From: Planctomycetaceae bacterium
Lineage (GTDB): Bacteria; Planctomycetota; PLA2
Length of the DNA: 53,917 bases
NCBI GenBank assembly: GCA_011525755.1
Contig: WYBS01000008.1
Coordinates: 1 to 53,917 of the forward strand
Direction: 5' to 3'
Part shown: positions 17,326 through 25,283 of the stretch, one piece after another
Numbering within the stretch: the stretch's first letter is position 1
Layout: each line of letters opens with the position of its first letter
Program-made: the position numbers and the translations under genes
The notes under the pieces: model-generated
Told to the model about the DNA's origin: nothing
Database searches by the model: none
The model's input: only the letters and a program-made list of their open reading frames with translations

Positions 17326-18237
17326 CTACGTCCTCGCGGCCATCGTCCGGAACGCCTTCGCGGCCGGGCTCAGGAGGTCCTCGGACCGGCTGACCAGGTG
17401 GAAGGACCGGCGCACGTCGAACCCCTTCAGCCGGAGGCTCGCGAGCGTGCCGTGGGCGAGGTCGTCCCTGATCGCGAGGCTCGAGACGAAGGCGAGCCCG
17501 AGGCCGGCCCGGACCGCGGCCTTCTGCGCCTCCGCGGAGCCCACCTCGCAGGCGATCGCGAGCTTCGAGATGCCGTCGGCGCCGAGGAGCTTCCGGAGCG
17601 CCTGCATGGTCGCGGCGCGGGTGCCCGAACCCTCCTCCCGCATGACGAAGGCGTACTGGAGGACGTCGGCGCCCTGCACGGTTGCGCGGCCGGCGAGGGG
17701 ATGGTCCTTCCCGACGACGAGGGCGAGGCTGTCCTCCCCGACCTTCGCGCTCTTCACGTCGGGGGCTTCCGGGGCGGCGCCGATCATCCCGACCTCGATC
17801 GTGGCGTGCCGCACGTGGTCGAGGACCTCGCGCGAGTCGCCGGTGAGCAGCCTGAGGCTGACGCCTGGGTGCTCCTTGTGGAACCGCCCGAAGAGCGTCG
17901 GGAGGATGTAGGAGGCGGGGATGGATGACCCGCCGACGACGAGGGTCCCGCGGAGAAGTCCCGACAGCTCCTGCACCGCCATGCGCGCGCCCCGCTCGGC
18001 CTGGAGCGCCTGCCGGGCGGGCACGAGGAGCGCGCGGCCGGCCGGCGTCGGGCGCACCCCGCCCCGGTCACGCTCGACGAGACGGACCCCGAGGCGACGC
18101 TCGAGGTCGGCCATGTGCCCGCTCACCGTGGACTGGCTGAGCTCGAGGTGGCGGGCGGTCTTCGTGAACGAGCCCTGCTCGACGAGGGCGACGAAGACCT
18201 CGAGCTGGCGTATGGAAAGGGGGTCGTTGACAGACAT
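17326..18237 (-). CDS. LysR-family transcriptional regulator
   Basis: 303 aa if started at the ATG at 18237 (MSVNDPLSIRQLEVFVALVE), the standard LysR length. The winged HTH is residues about 8-67 (GSFTKTARHLELSQSTVSGHM). The effector domain opens GTLVVGGSSIPASYILPTL and carries LRLLTGDSREVLDHV. The IPASYILP and GDSREV signatures resemble the CysL/YeiE-like and selenium-metabolism-associated LysR groups (family impression from memory; needs a search). The ATG lies only three bases from the T-tract of a terminator and has no Shine-Dalgarno, so it is either leaderless or expressed by read-through. Its upstream neighbour is the gene with an in-frame TGA. Confidence 0.88.
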   Translation of the reverse strand: MSVNDPLSIRQLEVFVALVEQGSFTKTARHLELSQSTVSGHMADLERRLGVRLVERDRGGVRPTPAGRALLVPARQALQAERGARMAVQELSGLLRGTLVVGGSSIPASYILPTLFGRFHKEHPGVSLRLLTGDSREVLDHVRHATIEVGMIGAAPEAPDVKSAKVGEDSLALVVGKDHPLAGRATVQGADVLQYAFVMREEGSGTRAATMQALRKLLGADGISKLAIACEVGSAEAQKAAVRAGLGLAFVSSLAIRDDLAHGTLASLRLKGFDVRRSFHLVSRSEDLLSPAAKAFRTMAART

Positions 18238-18239
18238 CC

Positions 18240-18275
18240 AAAAAATCGGGGCCGCCCCGAACGGGCGACCCCGGT
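18240..18275 (-). terminator. Rho-independent terminator between the thioredoxin-like gene and the LysR gene
   Basis: Read on the minus strand: stem CGGGGTCGCCC, short GTTCG loop, matching arm GGGCGGCCCCG (one G-U pair), then seven T residues. It follows the stop at 18314 by about 40 bases and ends three bases before the LysR ATG, so it could also work as an attenuator for LysR. Confidence 0.85.
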
Positions 18276-18313
18276 TTAGCACTTCACTGTGCGGCTGAAG
18301 AGACCAGCCCCGA

Positions 18314-19081
18314 TCAGGCCTCCGTGTCGTCGGCAGGCTTGTCGCCTTCGCCCTTGAACTTGAACTCAAGGATCTTCTTTTCCTTGGCCTCGAAGGCTTC
18401 CATCTCCGCCTTGTACTCGGCCTCGTCGCGGGCGATCTTCTTTTCCTTGCTCTTGTTCGCCTTCTCCGCGACGCGACGCTTCTGGTCCTCGATCGCCGCC
18501 TTCTTGCTCTCGAGCCGGTCGAGGTCGTTGAGCAGGCTGATGTAGTCGCGGACCATCGTGTCGAAGTTGTTCACGTACTCCGAGCGGACGACCTGCTGCA
18601 TCGCCTTCACGATGCCGCCGCCGGAGAGCTCGTTGCCCTCGAGCACGGTGACGATCGTGTAGTCGCGCTTCAGGAAGATGATCCGCGGGATCTGCCTGCC
18701 GGCCTCCTTCGTGACGCGGTCCTGGGCCGCGTCCCCGGAGGTCATCTTGATCGCGTTGAAGAACTTCGAGCCGACGCCCACCTGCTCCTTGGCGAAGGCC
18801 ACCGAGTCGAGCTTGCGCGTCGCGCTGTCCGTCGGGTCGTCCGACATGACGTAGATCATCATCGGCTTGTCGGAGATCGTCGCCCGGGCGGGCTTCGCGT
18901 CGGCCGCTTCGGCGGACTCGCCGGTCGTCACCGCGGTGGGGGCGACGGCCGAGGCGTTCTGCCAGTTGATGTTGAGCCGCGCCAAACTGGCGCCGGAGCG
19001 GGGGCATCACCCGGCGTCGGCCGGGCGGACGAGGGCCGCGATCACGACGAGCGCGGGCGCGAGGGCGAGAAGGCGGGACAT
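18314..19081 (-). CDS. Secreted thioredoxin-fold-like protein with in-frame TGA (candidate selenoprotein or frame-disrupted gene)
   Basis: The strongest ribosome site (TAGGAGGTA, 19088-19096) serves ATG 19081, which encodes a signal peptide (MSRLLALAPALVVIAALV then RPADA) and Gly, then TGA at 19009-19007. The same frame resumes with Cys-Pro-Arg-Ser-Gly and runs 223 codons from Leu/TTG 18985 to 18314. The downstream part has a thioredoxin-like look (KPMMIYVMSDDPTDS, then IPRIIFLKRDYTIVTVLEG) and a charged coiled-coil tail (EKANKSKEKKIARDEAEYK). If TGA is decoded as selenocysteine the product is 255 aa with a Sec-Cys pair at the mature N-terminus. A hairpin follows the TGA. Alternatives: two compensating indels (the +1 frame there reads GDAPAPAPVW, linker-like), or a short TTG-started cytosolic form without a ribosome site. 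Confidence 0.6.
18977..18995 (-). other. Hairpin just downstream of the in-frame TGA (candidate bacterial SECIS)
   Basis: On the minus strand, 13 bases after the TGA: GCGCCA-GTT-TGGCGC, a perfect six-pair stem with a three-base loop, extendable by two pairs around a bulged G. The loop lies about 20 bases past the TGA, within the window used by bacterial SECIS elements. GC-rich DNA makes chance hairpins common, so confidence is low. Confidence 0.3.
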
Positions 19082-19352
19082 GGTTCGTACCTCCTACGAC
19101 AAGGAGCCCCGGGGTAAGCCGATACCTCCGGGCGCTATCCATAGGAGTTTACGACGGAACCCGGGCACTTTCTAACGACTTTTTGCCCTCGGGGGAAGCG
19201 CCGGGGGCCGGCGAGCCGGCCATGAGGCACAAACCGTTGCCACGAAACAGTTTACGTCCGTGCCCTTCCGGTAGATGCCGCCTGCGCCCAGTGCGGAAAC
19301 CGCCGGGGGGGGGCCGCTCCGTGGACGTGAAGAAACCCGCTCGGGCTCGATG
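19082..19352 (-). other. Intergenic region between the TGA-containing gene and the membrane protein gene
   Basis: It holds the ribosome site of the TGA-containing gene, presumably its promoter, and a G9-CC run near 19307. It also has slightly lower GC around 19150-19180. No further open frame is credible here. Confidence 0.4.
19088..19096 (-). promoter_or_regulatory. Strong Shine-Dalgarno site for the signal-peptide start at 19081
   Basis: Minus strand TAGGAGGTA with six bases to the ATG. It is a near-perfect ribosome site and the main reason to place the gene start upstream of the in-frame TGA rather than at the TTG at 18985, which has none. Confidence 0.75.
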
Positions 19353-20450
19353 TCAGGCAAACGTCTGCGCCATGCGCGCCGTGGCGGCGCCCGGCACCGA
19401 GAGCTCGTCCCGCTGCGTGAAGAGGAAGGTGTCGTAGTAGTAGTGCGTGAGGAGGAGACCCTTCCCGATCATGTAGTAGATGAGCATCTCGGAAGGCTGC
19501 TTGTGCTCGCCCGCGCCGAGCGTGGTGATGCCGAAGTGGCGGGCAAGGGCCGCGAGGCCGAAGACGACGCTGATGATGAGCACGGTGCCGGCCACCGCCG
19601 AGAGGTAGTAGCGCAGGAACCCGGGGATCCCCTTGGCCGAGATCGACCGCACGAAGCCGAGCTCCACCTCGCCGCGGTCGGCACGGACCCGGTTCGCGTA
19701 CCAGATGAGCGCGAGGTACTGGATGCAGTGCCAGCTGTTGATGCCCTGGAACGCGACGTCGAGGTTCGGGAAGAGCGGGGTGAGAAAGGTCGCCGCGACC
19801 GTGGCGGCGAGGAGCGCCGTCTTCCCGTAGTGGAGCGTGCCCCGGAGGTAGCGCCGGACGCTCAGCGCGATCCAGCCGACGAGGAAGACGCCGAAGATGC
19901 CGAACGCCGCCGCGATGAGCCCGGGGCCGAGGATCGCCTCGGGCACGAGGAGCTGCGTGTTATCGAGCGTGAAGGTCCCTTCGACCATCCGCACGGTCGC
20001 GAACGGGTAGAGGCAGGAGAAGATGAGGCCGTACTCCGTCCAGCGCTCGAGCCGGGTGGGAAGCACGTCCTGGCGGTTGCTGTAGCAGTTCGCGATGTAG
20101 GTGATCTGCTGGAGCACGTGCAGGGACGCCCACGTGAAGAAGACCGTCAGGAAGAGGGGCGTGGCGAACCAGGCGAAGGCCGCCGTCGCGAGGGGGATCA
20201 GGTACGCGAGCCGCGTATAGGCCGAGTGGTTGCGCACGAAGCGCGGATCCATGTTCGTGCGCGTGAAGGTCACGAACACGTGCGGTCCGCCGACGGCGAG
20301 CATGATGACCGTCGCGACCCCGGCCGGGGTCATGCCCAGGTGATAGAGGAGCGGGGCCACCGGGACGACGAGCACGCTCAGGATGAGCCACGTCAGATCC
20401 CACTTCGGGCTCTTGATCCACCGGTTCTGCATCGCTCGGCCAGCATACAT
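19353..20450 (-). CDS. Polytopic membrane protein with conserved-looking intramembrane histidines
   Basis: 365 aa. About eight hydrophobic segments are visible, for example WLILSVLVVPVAPLLYHLG, LAYLIPLATAAFAWFATPLF and GLIAAAFGIFGVFLVGWIAL. Histidines sit at or near membrane segments: GGPHVFVTFTR, NHSAYT, SLHVLQQIT, NSWHCIQYLALIWYANR and LLTHYYYDTFLF. This could be a metal site, as in Brp/Blh-type or desaturase-like membrane oxygenases, but no family motif was recognised. The start could be MYAGRAM at 20450 or MQNRWIKSP at 20432; neither has a good ribosome site. Upstream lies the divergent small gene at 20516. Confidence 0.78.
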   Translation of the reverse strand: MYAGRAMQNRWIKSPKWDLTWLILSVLVVPVAPLLYHLGMTPAGVATVIMLAVGGPHVFVTFTRTNMDPRFVRNHSAYTRLAYLIPLATAAFAWFATPLFLTVFFTWASLHVLQQITYIANCYSNRQDVLPTRLERWTEYGLIFSCLYPFATVRMVEGTFTLDNTQLLVPEAILGPGLIAAAFGIFGVFLVGWIALSVRRYLRGTLHYGKTALLAATVAATFLTPLFPNLDVAFQGINSWHCIQYLALIWYANRVRADRGEVELGFVRSISAKGIPGFLRYYLSAVAGTVLIISVVFGLAALARHFGITTLGAGEHKQPSEMLIYYMIGKGLLLTHYYYDTFLFTQRDELSVPGAATARMAQTFA

Positions 20451-20515
20451 AGGGGCGCCCGGCCTGCAAAACCCCCCGGCCTGCCCGCCGACCGGCCTTC
20501 AGGTAGGCTTTGTGC

Positions 20516-20851
20516 ATGGCCGAGTTCCGGGGCCCCGTCCACCTTGCCGCCTCCGAGGTGGAGCGCGCCGTTCCCTCGGGCACTTCAGGCGCGTTCGCGC
20601 TCGGCTATGCGCGACCGCAGGAGGGCGCCGTCTTCATTTCCTACGTGGGGCGCGCCGACACGGACCTCCGCGCGGCGGTCCTCTCCCACGTGGGGGGCCG
20701 CTACACGGCCTGCTTCTACCTGCCTCTCGCGTCGCCGGCGGAGGCCTATGCGGAGGAGTGCCGGCTCTGGCACGAGATGGGCGGGGAGGATCTCGACTCC
20801 GGGGACCACCCGGTGCCTCCCGGGGATCACGCGTGCCCGGTCTGCGAGTAG
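20516..20851 (+). CDS. Small GIY-YIG-like protein of unknown function
   Basis: 111 aa from ATG 20516 (MAEFRGPVHLAASEVERAV). The core reads GAFALGYARPQEGAVFISYV then GRADTDLRAAVLSHV and SPAEAYAEECRLWHEM. That resembles the GIY-YIG layout (G-A/V-Y, then YVG, then an Arg-containing helix ending in H, then a Glu helix), though the first motif is GYA rather than GIY. It ends in a possible zinc pair (HACPVCE). If real, it would be a small single-strand or structure-specific nuclease-like protein; activity cannot be inferred. It overlaps the next gene by 19 bases. Confidence 0.62.
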   Translation: MAEFRGPVHLAASEVERAVPSGTSGAFALGYARPQEGAVFISYVGRADTDLRAAVLSHVGGRYTACFYLPLASPAEAYAEECRLWHEMGGEDLDSGDHPVPPGDHACPVCE

Positions 20852-22260
20852 CCATCCTCCTCCTCTTCGCGGCCGCGGCGGAGGCGGTCGACGTCCCGCA
20901 GGGCGACCTGCCGAGGATCGACGGCGTCGTGGAGGACGCGGAGTGGAAGGGTGCCGCGCGCCTTCCGGCCGAGGGCGGCGAGGCCTTCATGCTCGCCTCG
21001 GGGCGCGTGCTCTCGATCGGGATCCGGGCGAGGCGCCCGTACCGGGGCGAGCGCATCGACCTCCAGGTCGCGGACGATCTCGGCAAGAACTACTCCTCCC
21101 ACTCCTTCCACCCGGCCTGCACGGTCCCGCCCGTCTCGCTCTACCCGCTGGCGCCGGTCTTCGTGCGGCGGGCCTCCTACGCGCTCCGCCAGCAGGCCCC
21201 CATCGCCCCCCCCGCTTCCTGTCTCTTCCGCGCGCGCGTTTACACCGATGCGGACGCGTGGTCCGCCGAGATCGCCGTGGCCCTCGAGGGGCTCGAGGTC
21301 TCGCCCGTGAGGCCGATCGTGTTCCTGCTGGAAGCCCTCCACCCCGCCGGCGAGACGCCGCCGATGTCCTTCGCGCCCCCCAGGGGCGAGACGCCGAAGG
21401 ACTGGCAGCCCCTCGTCGCGTCGTGGCCGGAGTCGGCGCCCTCGTTCCCGACCCCCGACGAGGACCGGCGGCGCGCCTTCGAGCTCTCGCTCTCGCTCGA
21501 GACGCTCGCGATCGTGATGCGGCGGGATCCGGAGGCGACGCCGGTCTCCGACGCGACGGAGCGCCGGAAGAGCGCCCGGAGGATCGACGCGATCCTCGCG
21601 GAGCTCGACGCGTGCGTCGAGGCGGACCCGCTCGACTTCTTCGCGCTCGCGTCCCGCGTGTCGCTGCTCCGCCGCGCGAACCGCCTCGAGGCGGCGTGGA
21701 AGGCGCACGAGGCGCTGTGGCGGCTCGAGCCCTGCCGCAAGAGCCACCTCGTCGCGGGGCCGCGGCGGATGCTCCTCATCTCGGACATGCGGTTCGAGGA
21801 GGCCGCGGCGATGGACCTGCCCGGGCGCGACCGGATCGCGGCCATGGCCGAGGCGTGGAAGAGGGAGCTCGCCGCGCGCGACGCCGACAAGGGCCTCCCG
21901 CGCGTCGTCTTCAAGACCGCCCGGGGCCGCGTCACGGTCGAGATCTTCGAGCGCGATGCCCCGAAGGCCGCCGCACGCCTGCTCGCGCTCGTGGGGCAGG
22001 GGGCCTTCGCGGATGCCGTCTTCGAGGAGGTCACCGGCGCCGCGTTCGCCGCCGTGACGCCGAAAAGCGCCGTCCGCGGGGAGCCGGAGGGCGCGCGCCG
22101 GGCGTGGCGGGGCACGCTCTCGTTCGCCGAATCCGGTGCGCTCCGCTTCCACACGGGCCACGACACGGCCACGGCGGTCGGCCGCGTCGTCGAGGGCATG
22201 GAGGCGGTGGACGCGCTCGACGCGCTGGACCGCATCGAGTCGGCGGAGATCCTCCGCTGA
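20833..22260 (+). CDS. Secreted protein: CBM9-like N-terminal domain plus degenerate cyclophilin-type C-terminal domain
   Basis: 475 aa from GTG 20833, the start that yields a signal peptide (MPGLRVAILLLFAAAAEA). The N-terminal 200 residues begin LPRIDGVVEDAEWKGAARL, the typical opening of CBM9/DOMON-like carbohydrate-binding domains. A helical middle (DACVEADPLDFFALASRVSL) precedes a C-terminal cyclophilin-type module: VVFKTARGRVTVEIFERDAPKAAAR, FADAVFEEVTG, then GRVVEGMEAVDALDAL. The usual catalytic Arg/Phe block is reduced, so peptidyl-prolyl isomerase activity is doubtful. It is probably translationally coupled to the next gene through a CTGA overlap. Confidence 0.75.
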   Translation: MPGLRVAILLLFAAAAEAVDVPQGDLPRIDGVVEDAEWKGAARLPAEGGEAFMLASGRVLSIGIRARRPYRGERIDLQVADDLGKNYSSHSFHPACTVPPVSLYPLAPVFVRRASYALRQQAPIAPPASCLFRARVYTDADAWSAEIAVALEGLEVSPVRPIVFLLEALHPAGETPPMSFAPPRGETPKDWQPLVASWPESAPSFPTPDEDRRRAFELSLSLETLAIVMRRDPEATPVSDATERRKSARRIDAILAELDACVEADPLDFFALASRVSLLRRANRLEAAWKAHEALWRLEPCRKSHLVAGPRRMLLISDMRFEEAAAMDLPGRDRIAAMAEAWKRELAARDADKGLPRVVFKTARGRVTVEIFERDAPKAAARLLALVGQGAFADAVFEEVTGAAFAAVTPKSAVRGEPEGARRAWRGTLSFAESGALRFHTGHDTATAVGRVVEGMEAVDALDALDRIESAEILR

Positions 22261-24344
22261 ACCTTCTCGCCCTCCTCGTCGCGCTCGACATCATCGCGGG
22301 CGGCGAGGCGCGCGTGCGCGTCGAGACCGACGACAGTCCGGCGGCCCGCTACGCCGCGGACCTCGTTCGGCGCCACGCCGTGCTGATCACGGGAGTCGCG
22401 CTGCCCGAGGGCGGCGACGCGCCCGCGCTCCGCTTCGAGGCGTCGGACGATCCGGGCTACGCGATCACGCCGTCGGGCGTCGTGCGCGGGAAGGATCTCG
22501 CGCGCGCGGCGTGGGACATCCTCGAGTCGTGGGGGCTCCGGCCAAGGGACCCCCTCATTCCCAAGCGCGACACGCTCTCGATCGAGCCGCGGACGTGGAA
22601 GCCCGCGCGGGCGCTCTACACGGAAGCGCTCGATCCCTCGATGCCCGCGCAGGGGGTCGCCGTGCGCGGCCTCGACGCGTACCGCGCGGAGCCGCTGGCG
22701 AGGGATCTCGGCTACGAGATGCGGGTCGCGAGCGTGTCGTTCGACGACTTCCTGCCGGAGTCGCTCTTCGAGGCGCACCCGGACTGGTTCGCGAAGCGGG
22801 GGGGGCTCCGGGGGCCGCGCGGCAACTTCGCGCTGCTCGACGCGGGCGCGCGCGCGGCGTACCTCGACGCGCTCGGCGCGTGGCTCGAGGCGCACCCGGA
22901 GGTGGACTGCACGGGGATCTGGCCCGAGGTGACGGCGGTCTGGGACGAGGACGCGCTCGCGCGGGGCGCCGCCGAGAGCTACGCGCTCCTCTGGCGCGAG
23001 GCGGCGGCGCGGTTCCCCTCGCGCCGCTTCGAGATCCTCGCGACGGGGCTCACGCTGCGGCCGCCCGCGGGCGCGGTGCCCGGGAACGTCGAGGTGCGGC
23101 TCGTGCCCGGCGCGGACGCGAGCGGCCTCCAGGGGATCGCCGGGCAACCCGTCGAGGCGGTCGTGCGCGCCTGGGAGGCGCGCGGCGCGCGGGTGGTCCT
23201 CGAGATCGACGCGCAGCCGGATTCGTTCCTCGGCATGCCGTGGCCGTGCCACGAGGCGATCCGCGAGAACGCGCGCCGTTTCGGCGCGGCCGTGCTGCGC
23301 GGCGGCGGCCACCTCGAGGCGCGGATCTGGCGCGACCCGGACGCGCCCCTCGCGCTGCCGCCGCTTCTCGCGCGCGCGGCCGCGCGGGCGCGCACCGTGC
23401 GGTCGGCGGGCGACCCGCGGGACGCCGCGGATCTCTTCCCCGACGAGGAGTTCGGCCTCGGGTTCCGCGTGGGCGCCGTCGAGCGGCTCTTCCGGCTCGC
23501 AGCGGACGAGGCGGGCGACGCGGCGGGGCGGCGCTCGGCGGCGGCGGACGTCCTGCTCGGGTACCAGGCGGTAAGGAAGGAGCTCGGCGCGGCAGAGCGG
23601 GCCTCCTACGACCGCCATCGCGGCCGCGAGTACGCGGCGCTCGTCGCGACGCTCCTGCCGGAGGGCGTCGAGCGCGCCGTCGGCCCGGCGCGCGTGCGCG
23701 AGACGTTCGAGAGGGTCGAGGTGGAGACCGACCGGCTGCTTCTCGGCATCGACCGGCGGAGCGCGGGCGTCACGTCGCTCCGGAGGAAGCTCGCGCGCGG
23801 GTTCGGCGACGACCTCGCGGGCGGGGAGGGGACGTTCTTCGCCGTGGTCGCGCTCGCGGAGAAGGCGGACCGCGCCGAGGGCGAGATCGAGGTCGCGGCG
23901 GAGGGGGACCGCGTGCGAATCGAGCTCACGGGACGGTTGCGGCCGGGCGGTCCTCGCTGGCGGTCCACGCTCCGTCTCGCGGGCGGCTCGGCGACCGTGC
24001 GGCAGACCGCCGAGGTCGAGGCGGACGGCGGGCTCGCCTCGGGCACATCGTGGAGGGGGAAGGTGTTCGACCGCTGGGTCTCTCCGCCGTACGCCGCGGA
24101 GGGCCTGCTGGATGGGGAGGGGCCCGGGGAACCCCCGCCGAGGAACCTCATGCTCCCGAAGGGCACGCTCCTCTACTGCCGCGCGGGCGAGCGCGGGACG
24201 GGGCTTTCGGCGCGGCTTCCGGACGGCGGCGTCGTGTCGCTCATCGAGGGAGACCGGACGACGCTCGTCGCTGGCCACCCGACGGCACGCGCGCTCCGCA
24301 TCGACTGGATCGTCTTCACCGACCTCGCCGAGCTCGGGAAGTAG
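22257..24344 (+). CDS. Secreted glycosidase-like protein (DUF4838-like), probable CTG start
   Basis: 695 aa if begun at CTG 22257, which overlaps the previous stop (CTGA) and has GGAG eight bases upstream. No ATG, GTG or TTG lies in frame near it, and the first residues LNLLALLVALDIIAGGEA act as a signal peptide. The body resembles DUF4838/alpha-glucuronidase-like proteins: SPAARYAADLVRRHAVLITG, then FDDFLPESLFEAHPDWFAKRG, CTGIWPEVTAVWDED and LEIDAQPDSFLGMPWPCHE. Such proteins usually act on polysaccharides outside the cell. The partner gene before it carries a CBM9-like domain, which supports a carbohydrate role. Enzyme activity is not shown. Confidence 0.7.
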   Translation: MNLLALLVALDIIAGGEARVRVETDDSPAARYAADLVRRHAVLITGVALPEGGDAPALRFEASDDPGYAITPSGVVRGKDLARAAWDILESWGLRPRDPLIPKRDTLSIEPRTWKPARALYTEALDPSMPAQGVAVRGLDAYRAEPLARDLGYEMRVASVSFDDFLPESLFEAHPDWFAKRGGLRGPRGNFALLDAGARAAYLDALGAWLEAHPEVDCTGIWPEVTAVWDEDALARGAAESYALLWREAAARFPSRRFEILATGLTLRPPAGAVPGNVEVRLVPGADASGLQGIAGQPVEAVVRAWEARGARVVLEIDAQPDSFLGMPWPCHEAIRENARRFGAAVLRGGGHLEARIWRDPDAPLALPPLLARAAARARTVRSAGDPRDAADLFPDEEFGLGFRVGAVERLFRLAADEAGDAAGRRSAAADVLLGYQAVRKELGAAERASYDRHRGREYAALVATLLPEGVERAVGPARVRETFERVEVETDRLLLGIDRRSAGVTSLRRKLARGFGDDLAGGEGTFFAVVALAEKADRAEGEIEVAAEGDRVRIELTGRLRPGGPRWRSTLRLAGGSATVRQTAEVEADGGLASGTSWRGKVFDRWVSPPYAAEGLLDGEGPGEPPPRNLMLPKGTLLYCRAGERGTGLSARLPDGGVVSLIEGDRTTLVAGHPTARALRIDWIVFTDLAELGK

Positions 24345-24403
24345 GCACCCCCCCGGGGCACGAACCCGACCCCCGAGTCCGTATGCCGCGGCCCTAACCC
24401 GCT

Positions 24404-25231
24404 TCAGGGCAACGAATTGCGTCCGTCAAGCCACGTACCGAGTATGCGGTGGTGCGTCAGGGGGAGGTTGTGGCCGCCGGCGTCGAGGAGGGTGGCATCG
24501 GCGTCGGGGCGGAGGCGGCGGAGCTCCTCGAAGAAGGCGCGGGGGACGACGCGGTCCTTCGCTCCGTGGAGGAAGGCGAGCGGCACGGGGATCGCGCGCA
24601 CCGGTCCGGAGAGGTCGAGCGCGTGGAGCAGCGCGATCCGGCGGCGCAGGGTGGGGAACGGCGTCGCCGCGCACCAGCGGGGGAAGAGCTCGTCGATGCC
24701 CGGCGCGTGTTCCGCGAGGAGCTTCATGTCCGGCCCCCGGCGCACGCGACGGGCGAAATAGGCTGCGCCGAGGGATGCGGGCGCCGCGTACGACAACAGG
24801 TGCGCGAGCCGGTCGCGCGGGCGGAGCCGGAAGCCCTTGAAGGTGCCCTGCACCCGGATCTCCGTCACGCGGGGGTCCGCGCGCGCGCCGTAGTCGAGTG
24901 CGATGGCCCCGCCGAAGCTCGCGCCGAAGAGCGTCGCGTCGCCGAGGTCGAGCGCGCGCAGGAGCGCCGCGACATCGTCGAGCATCGCGTCCCAGGTCGC
25001 GCGCGGTTCGGGAAGGTCCTCGCCCCGGAGCGGGGGGACGATCACGCGCCGGCTCTTCGCGAGCAGCGGGACGAGCCGGAAGAAGGTGCGTCGGCCCGCC
25101 GCGATGCCGTGGAGGAGGACGATCGGCCGCCCCTTGCCGACGTCCCACACCTGCGCGCGGCCCCACGGCAGAGAGACCTCCCGGCAGGGGACGGACCCCA
25201 CGAAGTCCGCGAACTCCTCGACGAGGCTCAT
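24404..25231 (-). CDS. Alpha/beta-hydrolase fold protein
   Basis: 275 aa. The oxyanion motif GRPIVLLHGIAAGRRTFF is followed by the nucleophile elbow GASFGG (Ser near 114), a likely Asp in HGAKDRVVPRAFF and His in GGHNLPLTH near the C-terminus. This is a complete Ser-Asp-His arrangement. The substrate cannot be told; esterase or haloperoxidase-like members look alike. No signal peptide is present, so it is cytoplasmic. It follows carB on the same strand with a 50-base gap and may be co-transcribed with it. Confidence 0.88.
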   Translation of the reverse strand: MSLVEEFADFVGSVPCREVSLPWGRAQVWDVGKGRPIVLLHGIAAGRRTFFRLVPLLAKSRRVIVPPLRGEDLPEPRATWDAMLDDVAALLRALDLGDATLFGASFGGAIALDYGARADPRVTEIRVQGTFKGFRLRPRDRLAHLLSYAAPASLGAAYFARRVRRGPDMKLLAEHAPGIDELFPRWCAATPFPTLRRRIALLHALDLSGPVRAIPVPLAFLHGAKDRVVPRAFFEELRRLRPDADATLLDAGGHNLPLTHHRILGTWLDGRNSLP

Positions 25232-25283
25232 GCCGGGTCGCGAGCGGACCTGTCCGCCGAAGCGGCGTCGCCGCGAAGGCGGA

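Noticed and set aside
18238-18369. A LysR start at 18369, giving 347 aa
   Set aside because: It would read through the terminator and overlap the upstream gene, and the extra 44 residues do not look like a protein. The 303-aa form has the normal family length.
18366-19142. A 258-codon open frame overlapping the TGA-containing gene
   Set aside because: It is an Arg-rich shadow in another frame. It was considered as a source of the frameshift alternative but has no protein-like composition.
19275-24344. A 1689-codon plus-strand open frame
   Set aside because: Its first two thirds are antisense to or out of frame with real genes. Only the part from 22257 has a signal peptide and family-like sequence.
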